From the NCBI GenBank assembly GCA_035582835.1, contig JAYKAV010000489.1:850580-914579 (forward strand): DNA of 64,000 nt, written 5' to 3'. Below the pieces are notes generated by a model. It had not been told where the DNA came from and searched no databases. It saw nothing but the letters and a program-made list of their open reading frames with translations. A program made the translations under genes and the position numbers. Below, piece by piece: positions 21,675 through 31,200 of the stretch (position 1 is the stretch's first letter; the number at the start of each line of letters is the position of its first letter). This DNA comes from Phoebastria nigripes. Taxonomy: Eukaryota > Chordata > Aves > Procellariiformes > Diomedeidae.

Positions 21675-24600
21675 TCAGTCCCAGCGGACCTTGACTGGGG
21701 GGAAGGTCCAGAGGTCGGGGTGGCCCATGTGCAGCAGGGTGCTGCAGGGGGACACGCTCCAGCGGAAGGGGGGCACGTCGTCCCAGGCGGGACCGCTGGC
21801 GGCCACCAGCCCGAAGGTGGGGGCCATGCCCGAGGAGGTGACCTGGGCGGGGAGAAAAAACAGGGGTGCAAGTCAACACGGGGAAGGGGCAATGCAGCCC
21901 GAGGGGAGCTGTTGGAGGGGGGTGCACCCTCAAAGAGGGGACCTCCAGCTCCCCCCCGGGGCTTCCCCATCTCCCCCACCTTCATGTCAGTGCCGCCGTG
22001 GCAGCGCTGGCGCAGGGCGGGGAAGGGGTAGGTGCCGTTGGGGGGGTTGAGGTCAGAGCGGGCGGAGATGGCGTTCTCTGCGTTCTGGGGGGGGTCGCAG
22101 CCCCCGCACCGCGACAGCGGGTCCCGCAGGTAGTTGTTGGACCTACAAAGTGGCCAAGGGAGAGTCATGGTGAAGATTGGGAAAAAAATGTATATAAATT
22201 TATAATGATGAAAAAATCACCCGCAAGGGTTGCAAATCCCTGGGGGGCATGTGGGGGACACCCAGGTGCCGGGGGTCCCCAGCACCCACCTCATCAGGCG
22301 GACCATGGAGTCCATGTCACGGACCAGCGTCTGGTTCCGGCGGAAGATCTGGGCGCGCGGGTTCTTGTCGTAGGTGAACCAATCGCCGTATTTCTTCACC
22401 AGCTCCAGATTCCCACTGGCATTGAAGATCTCCTCGAAGTACCTGGGGTGGGGGGGGGGGGGGGGGGAACCCAGCAAGTCAGCACCCAACAGCGGGGGGC
22501 AAGGCCAGCATTGGCTGCCCCCTTTATGGGGCATCAGCGGGGTGGGATGAGGCCGGACGGAGCTCACGGCAGGTTGTAGCTGGCCCAGTAGCCCTGCTGG
22601 TACAGCAGCTCCGTCTGATCGGCCGCCACCACCAGGCCCCTGCGCCGGGGGAAGAGCATCAGTCAGAGCAGACGGTGAGATCGAGCGGTGATGGGGGGGA
22701 TGTGCTGGGAAGGGGGGCAGCCCAGCTGGGGTCCCCGCCACCAGGTTCCTACCCCAGCCAGGGGTGCCGGGCACCCATGACCTGCATACAAGCATCCCTG
22801 AGAGCCTTTAGCTGCAGACTGGCAGCACAGCAGCTCCTGCCTGCGTTTGCATCCCCATCACCCAACTCCCACCCATTGGGCTGGGGCAGATGGGACCCTT
22901 AGGGCTTTCCCAAATCCGTGGGGACGGGGTTCCAGGACGAAACGCTTCCACCTTGGCTCAGCGCAGGAGCCGGTGCTTGGGGAGGAACGGGGGCACTCAC
23001 GGGATCTGCTCCAGCACAGTCAGCACGCCCTGCGGTGGGCTCGCTCTCCCCGGCGTGAAGGCGTTATAGTCCACCACCATCCACTGGTTGTTGTACCTGG
23101 CACGGAGAAGGGGGAAAGCATCCCTCCGGCCGCCGGCCTCTCCCGGGGGACGTCATCCCTCCATCCGATCCCCCCTTCCCCTGACAGCCAGGGGGGATTC
23201 CCATGCCCCATCCTGCCCCGCTCACGTGCCGCTGTTGAACCGTCGGAAGACGGCGGCCCACTCGGGACCACTGCGGGCCAGGCGGTTGGCCACGATGTTC
23301 CTCAGCCACTCCAGGACGCTGCCCCGTGGGTCCAGGTACTTCCACCGTGCCGGGTTGTTGTTCCCGATGGTGGTTTCCAGTGCTACCTGTGGGGAGGGGA
23401 GCGATGGGGAGGGCAGCGGGGCTGGGGAGGGGTCCCCCAGGACCAGACCCCCACTCACCAACCCACTGCTGAGGATGTAGAAGTCATCCCCGGAGAAGAT
23501 GGTGCCAGGGTAGGAGGAAAACACCTGGATGCTTCCAGGGATCTGAGAATTGCCTGGAGGGGGGGATGCAAAAGCAAGGGAGAATCAGAAGGGCGGGTGT
23601 CAGATGCAGCCCCCCCAGCCCAGCCCACGCACCGCCGGCCGAGGTGCGGAAGGGCAGCGTGTACTTCTTGATGACGCGCAGCATGGACTGGTAGGAGGTC
23701 CAGGTGTCGTGGGCAACCAGGAGATCCCGATGGCCCGGCAGCAGCTTGAGGAGGGCAGAGCAGGAGCCTGAGCCCAGGATGCGCCGTGGGGAGGAGCGGT
23801 TCAGGGCAGATTCCAGGTCCTCCAGGTCGCCCCCCAACTGCAGCAGGCTGGGGGGAAGCGAGACATGGGGTATCGGGTGGGGGACAGCCTGGCCCAGGAG
23901 CCGAGCTGGCTCAGAGCTCTCTGTCCGTCTGTCTGGGCTGGAGGGTGTTTTCTCCATCCCATCCTGGTGCAGGCGCAAGCACCCCAGCAGCCTGAGCAGG
24001 AAGGGAAGGGTGAGCACCGCAGTGGGGAAACTGAGGCAGGGGGCTGCAGCAGGCCTGGGGGGGGACCCACCACCCAGCCCATGGTGCCAGGGAGGAGGAG
24101 AACCTGCCTTGGCTCCATCCTGCCCCAGCAGCAGAGGACAAGCGCCCAGAGAAGGTGAGTGAGGGGGACTGGGAGCAGAACTGGGTGTCCCTGGACATCC
24201 AGGAATCGTCCCCATGGTCCCCCCCCAGCAGCACCCCAACCCCTGGGGCAACCACCCCCCACTCCCCATCACCTCCGAGAAGGAGCTTACAGGAAGCCAA
24301 AGGGTGCCAGGGTGAACCTGCCCCGGGGGAAGTCCAGGCGCCCGCTGTAGCTGTCCTCCAGCCCCTTCAGCTGCAGCAGGGCCAGGCGCACCTGCGGGGA
24401 CGGGGGACAGAGCTGGCACTTGCTCCCGCAGGGAAAAGGGGCAAGGGATTTCGGGGGACGGGCTCCCCTCTTCCCCCGGGGGACTCAGCAGATCCGGTGG
24501 GTCCCGGCGCTGCCGCAGAGGCAGGAGGAGGCGTGGGGGGAAGCGGTGCCGTCAGCGGGGCCGTGACTCAGCACCAGTGGCCGGTGGGGGGGGCTGAGCC

Positions 24601-25542
24601 ACCCCCTGCACACCCCAACAGCGGCACGTGAGGCTCTGGCAGGGACAAAGTCACGAGTCACCTCTGCTCGCCCAGGGGAGGAGGATCCACGGCGGCCAGA
24701 TCCCCGTCATCCTGCCCGGAGCCCGGCCAGGACCCCGGGCAGCCCTCGCTGCCCCGTCCCCTCCTCTTGATTAAAGCCCCAGTTAGCCCGGGGGATGCAG
24801 GGGGGGTTCACCCTGGGTGGGGGTACCCCGTCCTCACCTGGTGCCAATACTCGGGGTCCTCCCCCTTCCCCATCTGCTCCTCCATCCAGCCCAGGTTGGC
24901 CTCGAGGTAGCTCCGCAGCTTCTCGCAGTACTCGCTCTCGTACTTGAAGGGGCCGCAGTAGCCCACCATGGTGTTCATCCAGTGCATGTACATCAGCTGG
25001 GGGACACGGCGGTGGTGCCACCGCCGGGGTCAGCCGGGGGAGAGGGGAGGGACCGCGTCGCGCCCCCCGGGACCCCGATTTTGGAGGGGTCACCCCTTAC
25101 CTGCTCGGAGACGGCGGCCTCGGCGAGCCCGGCGGCGTAGGCCTGCAGGCTGTCGCTGTACGAGGCGTTGGTGGTCACCTCCAGGAAGGCCCAGCTGGGG
25201 GGACGCGGACACGGGTGGGACGCGGACGCGGACACGGGGGGGGACGCGGACGCGGACACGGGGGGGGACGCCCCACCCGCGACGGCTCCCCCGAGGCCGC
25301 CCCTGGCGCCCCATCCCCGCTCGGCTCCGTGCGAGCCCCCGGCCCGTCCCCCGCCCGGGGCAGCCCGGCCCGGCCCTACCCGACGGCGGGGATGCGGTCG
25401 TCGAGGCTGGCCCAGGCGACGGCGGCGGAGCGGCGGCCGGGCAGGACGCGGAGCCGCCCCGAGCCGGGCTCCAGCAGCACGGAGACGCGGCGGGGCGGCG
25501 GGGCGGCGGCGGGGGCTGCCCCGGCCAGGGCGGCGGCCAGCG
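21675..25542 (-). CDS. PLBD2: Putative phospholipase B-like 2 (5' end in assembly gap)
   Basis: Lysosomal glycoprotein of the laminin A / phospholipase-B-like, N-terminal-nucleophile hydrolase fold. Exons from the 5' side: partial first exon (into the gap)-25380, 25194-25101, 24996-24838, 24391-24291, 23847-23633, 23553-23459, 23386-23226, 23096-23001, 22639-22568, 22442-22290, 22142-21980, 21842-21675. All junctions are GT-AG and in phase, giving about 545 residues; human is about 589, so some 40 N-terminal residues including the signal peptide are missing. The autocleavage site is visible as GSGSCSALLKLLPG in the 23847-23633 exon, where the Cys is the family's nucleophile after maturation. 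DDFYILSSGL, NNQWMVVDYN, SYNLPYFEEIFN and HMGHPDLWTFPPVKV are typical family blocks. N-glycosylation sequons include NAS, NRS, NQT and NGT, as expected for a mannose-6-phosphate-sorted lysosomal protein. The partial exon 1 is extremely GC-rich. Confidence 0.93.
25198..25270 (+). repeat. GACGCGGACACGG tandem repeat in PLBD2 intron
   Basis: About three imperfect copies of a 20-26 base unit (GACGCGGACGCGGACACGG followed by a G run) fill the short intron between PLBD2 exons 1 and 2. Confidence 0.75.
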
Positions 25543-25914
25543 NNNNNNNNNNNNNNNNNNNNNNNNNNNNNNNNNNNNNNNNNNNNNNNNNNNNNNNNNN
25601 NNNNNNNNNNNNNNNNNNNNNNNNNNNNNNNNNNNNNNNNNNNNNNNNNNNNNNNNNNNNNNNNNNNNNNNNNNNNNNNNNNNNNNNNNNNNNNNNNNNN
25701 NNNNNNNNNNNNNNNNNNNNNNNNNNNNNNNNNNNNNNNNNNNNNNNNNNNNNNNNNNNNNNNNNNNNNNNNNNNNNNNNNNNNNNNNNNNNNNNNNNNN
25801 NNNNNNNNNNNNNNNNNNNNNNNNNNNNNNNNNNNNNNNNNNNNNNNNNNNNNNNNNNNNNNNNNNNNNNNNNNNNNNNNNNNNNNNNNNNNNNNNNNNN
25901 NNNNNNNNNNNNNN
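25543..25914. other. Assembly gap (372 N)
   Basis: A run of N interrupts PLBD2 exon 1 in a very GC-rich, probably promoter-associated segment. The missing part should include the PLBD2 start codon and signal peptide. Single N positions also occur at 26353 and 60330. Confidence 0.99.
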
Positions 25915-28290
25915 CAGCCGTGCCCCACCATTGGGGAGCACACGTGGCCCCCCTCGCCGTGGGGAACCCGGCCCCCGGCGTGTCCCCCGTGGGGTCCAAC
26001 CCCAGCCGGTGCAGCCCGTGGGGAGCGGCTCAGTGAAAGCCTGACAGCGTGGGGGGGCTGGGCCCCACGGGGGTTTTGGGCCGGGGGTGACACACGAGGT
26101 GTGGGTGCCCGGCCCACGGGCCCCGGCGCCGCTGCAGCCCCGGCCTTGTGCAATCCTGGCCGGCGCCTGTTTACTGCCCGCTCCTCCGGCGGGCAAAGTC
26201 CCCCTGAGGTGCGGGGGGTCCCGGCGGGGCGGGGGCAGAGGGCTTGGAGCCCCCCGCCCACGGTGGCAAGATCACCGTGGGGTGCATAAAGTCCCCATGG
26301 CCCGGGCCTGTAACGCCCCCCGCTTGGTGTTACCCCGAGCACCACTGCCGCCNCCTGCCTGAGGCCTGGCGCACTCGTGCCATGCCACGGCAGGTGCCAG
26401 GTAGCACCGAGGAGGGACAGAGCTTTGCCCCAAAGCTCCAGAGCCCACGCTGAACCGGGATGCCCAGCGGGCGCTGGGGGCTCGGGGGCTCAGCCGGGAG
26501 CCGCCGGGGTGGGGGTGCTGCTGGGGCAGCGTGCCGGGGCGCGTCCCCACGCCCGGCGGGGCGGGCCCGGTAATGGCCTTTATTGGATCAGCCGTGGAGC
26601 CGGAAAAGGTGGCACACGCCTGGGACTATTCTGGGCAGGGCAGCACCCCAAAGGCACCGCTCGCGCAGGCGTGTGGCGTGGCCCAGCATGCCCCACCAGC
26701 CCTCATCAGCTTCCAGCTGATGCTGGTTAATTTTCCAGTACTGCCCAGTGCCCACACGTCCCTGCTCCCACTCATGGTGCTGTACGAGACCGCGGCGGCC
26801 ACCCGGACCCGGCCACGCACCGAGACGTGGGTGCAGAAACCAAGGTGGGAGCACAGCGCACCCACCGCCTGCATGAGCAGGGACCGGAGCCATGCGGCAA
26901 GCACCAAATTTGGCCTAAACCCAGGAAAACCAGTTGAGCAGAAAGCAGCGCTGTCCTGCGGGGGCTGGGGGCGATGCCCAGGGCAAAGCGGGGCTCTGCC
27001 CCACACACCGGCCACCGCCTGGCAGCACTTGGCAGGGCCAGGGCTTGCACCCACTGGGTGCCGCTGGCCTTTGGGTGCCAGGCTGGACCTGGGCTCCTCT
27101 TAGAGACCCTCTGAGCTGGGCCTTGCCTTTGAGTCTTTATTTTTCTTCCTTTCCCCTCTCCCTGGCCGTCCTGAGGGAAGCGCAGCATGTAAGTTCGGTG
27201 AGAAACCGGCTGGGGTGGGAAATGGACCCTTTCATCCCGTAAGGTTCTTAGGGCCACGCTGCCAGTCACCTCCTCCCCCCGAAAACCCATCATGGGGGCT
27301 TGCACAGAGCAGGGTGTCCTGGAGCAGGGTACGCCGGCCATGCAATAGCTCGGTGCGGAGAGGGACGCCGGCAGCAGCAAAGGCCCCTCTGCGGGGTCAT
27401 GGGGCCACCGGCACGGGGGTCTGTGCAGCTCTGTGCACCGCAGCCCCGGTGCTGGATGCTGGCGTAGCTGCCCTGCCACGGGGCACAGCGTGCTGCTCCC
27501 TCCGGGACAACCTTGGCCGTGCCTGTGATGAGCTTGCCCAGTCTCAGAGGGTCACCCCAAACAGGGGCTAGGTGGGCGCAGCACCCAGGGTGGGTGTCCA
27601 GCCTCTGCCCTGCCGCAGTCCACGGGCACCGGGATGCGGAGGGACGGGGCAGAGAGCGGGGATGGTGCGGGGGGGACGGGGCAGAGACTCCCCCCCCGGC
27701 GGCAAACACCCTGCCAGCCACGTGTCAAGAAGTAGCGCTGTCCCTTTAAGAGCGGAGGGTGGCGGCCCCTTTAAGAGGCGGGGGGCGGGGGGGGAATCAG
27801 CTGCCCGCGCACAACAGCCGGGCCGCGCCGCCACGGTGGGTCCGCGGGGCGGGTGGGGTCCCCCGGGTACCCCGAGCATCCCCCGCCCCGCGACCCCCAC
27901 CCCACCCCCGGGGTCCCCAACCCCACCCGCATCGGGGTCTCCCCGTCCCCTCCCTGGCCTGGGGGTGCCCCGCGTGTCCCCTGGTCCTGCGTGGGGTGCC
28001 GGTGCCGCCGCCCCCCCCCCCGCCCCGCCCCCGCTTTGCTCCGCCGGCGCTCGGCGCGGAGCGGCCCCGGGGCTGAGCCCCCGGCGCGGCGGCGGGTGCT
28101 CCCCTGACCGCGGGCTGCGGTGCCTTTATCGTGACCTCTGTTATTATTGTTATTTTTAAACATTTAATTTTAATTCCCCCGCCCCCGCCCTGCCCGGGGA
28201 GCTGCGGGATGGGGCCCCGGGAGCTGCCCCCGCTCCCCCTCCCCGGGGGCCGCTGCCAGCGGTAGGTGCCCCCCGGCGCTGCCCCCCGCC
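25915..28290. other. Head-to-head intergenic region between PLBD2 and SLC8B1
   Basis: GC-rich, with no supported exon. Just right of the gap a loose CCGTGGGG motif recurs four times (about 25957-26020). From 27.7 kb the sequence becomes a CpG island leading into SLC8B1. It contains a duplicated CCCTTTAAGAG and, near 28140-28170, a short AT-rich block (GTTATTATTGTTATTTTTAA). The two genes diverge, but about 2.4 kb separates them, so separate promoters are likely. Confidence 0.55.
27742..27777 (+). promoter_or_regulatory. Duplicated CCCTTTAAGAG element upstream of SLC8B1
   Basis: CCCTTTAAGAG occurs at 27742-27752 and again at 27767-27777, a 25-base repeat period, about 520 bases upstream of the SLC8B1 ATG at the edge of a CpG island. 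The position suggests a promoter element; no factor is assigned. Confidence 0.35.
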
Positions 28291-31200
28291 ATGGGGCCGG
28301 GGGCCGTGGGGCCGGCCGGGGCGCTCAGCCTGGCCGGGGTGCTGGCGGGGGACGGCGGGGCGCAGCCGGCCGGGACCCCGCTGCCGCTGGAGCTGGGGCG
28401 CACGGCCCCTCCCGGGGGGGATGCTCTGAGCCACGGCCGGGGCCTGGACGTGAGTGCGGGAGCTGCGGTGGGGTTTGGGGGGTGGCGGGAGGGATGTGGG
28501 TGCTGCCGGGGTGGTGGGGTCCCATCCCGTCCCTGCGTCCTCTGTCCCCGCCATCGCAGCTGGGATCTCGCCAGGATTTCCTCCGCTGCTGGTTTTCTCC
28601 TCCGAAAACCTCGCCGCTTGTCAGGCCGGCGCCTTCCCACGGCCGGGGTTGGGTGGGGGGTGACACGGGGCCCTGTGCTGCTGGGGACAGGGACAGGGAT
28701 GGGGACAAGGGCTCGCACCCCCGCTGGCCCTGGCACAGCCCTTGACCCACACACACGTAGCACAGATGGGGAAACTGAGGCAGGGATGACAGTGACCTAC
28801 CGAAAGCAGCACAGCAGAGGGGCAGCGTCGCCCGATGGCAGCCCTCACTGGAGGGCAGTGGGTGCTCGGGGGGGGGTGGTACTTGGGGTGCCAGGCCGAG
28901 CACCCCATGCTCTGCCCCGCAGTGCTGGGAGGTGCGGAAACACAACAGCTCCGAGTGGTGCCGCTTCGTCCGGAGCAACCCTGACTGCCGGCTGGAGGGC
29001 GGCTTCCTCGACTACCTCGAGGGGGTCTTCTGCGTCTTCCCCCCCCGGCTGCTCCCACTGGCCGTCACCCTCTATGTAAGGACGGGAGCGGGGATGATGC
29101 TGCTTGGGGGATGCTTGGCTTTGGGGGTGCGGGGTGGGGACCCCACCGACCCCTCTCTCTGCCACCCCTGACCCCACAGGCTCTCTGGCTCCTGTACCTG
29201 TTCATCATCCTCGGCGTGACGGCGGAGAAGTTGTGAGTAGCCCTGCAGAGGAGGGGATGGTCCCTGGGGTGAGCGGGGAGCCCCGTGGTCCTGGAGCAGC
29301 CCCGTCACCCCTCTCCGCCTCCTCTGCCCTTCTAGCTTCTGCCCCAATTTATCGGCCATCTCCACCAACCTGAAGCTGTCTCACAACGTGGCAGTATCCT
29401 TGTGGGGGACCTCAGCCGGGGAGGGGGGACGCAGGGATGGGACAGGGGGAGGTGGCATGATGGGGGCACTTCTGCAAACCCTCAGCACCATGCCAGGGGA
29501 AACCGCTTTGGAGCATGAGCCGGAGACGGTGGTGGGGTGAGTGGTGGTGTGCCGGCACCGGGAGGGAGTCCTGCGGTGGCCAGAGCGGGCAGGTGCCCCG
29601 TGTCCTTGCGGGGAGGAGGTGGCCACCAGGTCTTTTCCTTGACGTCCCCTCTCCATGGTGTCACCTTCCTGGCCTTTGGCAACGGGGCACCGGATGTCTT
29701 CAGCGCCGTGGTGGCCTTCTCCAACCCGCGGACGGCGGGGCTGGCCATCGGGGCCATCTTCGGTAAGGAGACCCCCACTGGGGGCTGCCGGCTCGGGGGG
29801 TGACGGGTGGGGAGGACATTGCGGGGCCGTGGGATGTTCCCCCCTGAGAGGGACCCGTTGCGTCAGCAGGCGCTGGCGTGTTCGTGACCACAGTGGTGGC
29901 CGGGGGCATCGCCCTGGTCAAGCCCTTCACGGCCGCCTCCAGGCCCTTCCTCAGGGACGTCATCTTCTACATGGTGGCCATCTTCCTCACCTTCATGGTC
30001 CTCTACTTCGGCAGGATCACGCTGGGAGAGGCTCTGGGTGAGCGCCACGGGGGGTTGGGGCTGGGGGGTGGCGGGAGCAGCCTGGGGGTGCTGTCAACCC
30101 CCCATCGCTCCCCCCATCCCAGGTTACCTGGGGCTGTATGTCTTCTATGTCTTCACCGTGGTGCTCTGCACCTGGATTCACCGGCGGCAGCGGGAGGAAG
30201 GGCTGCCCCCCCCCAGACCCTGGGAGCCAGGTAAGGGCAGCCCAGCTGTGCCAACGGGACCCCCGGCGTGCTGGGGTCTCCCTCCACCACCCCCCTCCTC
30301 TCCTCTTCCCCCCAGAGATGCCAACGGATGCTGAAGAGCAGGAGTCCTCGGGCGCAAACAGCGGGGACTATGGTACGTCGTTCCTGGTGGGCTCGGGGCC
30401 GGCTCCGCTCTGTCCTTGGGGGTGGTCGGGGCTCCCAGGGACCCCCAGGCTGCTGCATGCGTGACCAAGCCCATGGGGTGGCTGTGGCTGGGTGCTACCC
30501 TGGGGCAGGGGGATCTCCCTGGGGCCGCGCAGGCAACCACAGCCCCACGCTGGAAGGGCCGGGGAGCCCCCGGCCCCGCTCAGCCACCATGCCCTTCTCA
30601 GGCGAGGAGTACCGGCCCCTGCTCCCCTCCCGGGAGACCTCCCTGCGCATCCTCACCACTGCCCTCAGCCCCTTGGACTACCGCAAGTGGAGGAGGAAGC
30701 CCTGGTATTGGCGGCTCTTCAAGGTCTTCAAGGTGAGTAGGGGGGCACACGAGCCGGGAGGAGCCCCCACACAGGGCGTCCCCCTCCCTGCTGGCTCCTG
30801 GGGTTGCATCACCCCTGGGCTCTGCAATGGGGACGGTGGGACAAGGGCAGGCAGGTGGGGGACAGGTCATGGGGCACCTCCTGGGGTGTCCTGTCTTGGG
30901 GGTCCCCCCTCCCTGCCCACGGCCGCTCCTCCCAGGTGCCCGTGGAGCTGGTGCTGCTGCTCACTGTTCCCGTCGTGGACCCCGACAAGGATGACCTGAA
31001 CTGGAAGAGACCCCTCAACTGCCTGCACGTCCTCACCAGCCCCCTGCTCTGCGTCCTCACCCTGAAGTCAGGCGCCTGTAAGAGCCCTGGCAGCCCTGGA
31101 CACCCAGGAGGGGACGGGACCAAGATGGCCACCAAAGCCCTGGGGACTGCAGGAGCCCTTTGGAGCTGGCACCCCATCTGGGGAGGGGAGGATGGGCCAG

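Noticed and set aside
24993..26345. 450-codon minus-strand open frame across the N gap
   Set aside because: It is open only because N translates as X. Just part of it (25194-25101 and 25542-25380) overlaps real PLBD2 exons, and that is in a mix of frames.
29630..29656. Canonical AG acceptor giving nine extra in-frame residues in SLC8B1
   Set aside because: The insertion would split the conserved NVAGVTFLAFGNGAPD alpha-1 motif, and the donor and branch point are U12-type. The shorter exon restores the exact family sequence and the 584-residue length. It is kept as the main alternative for testing.
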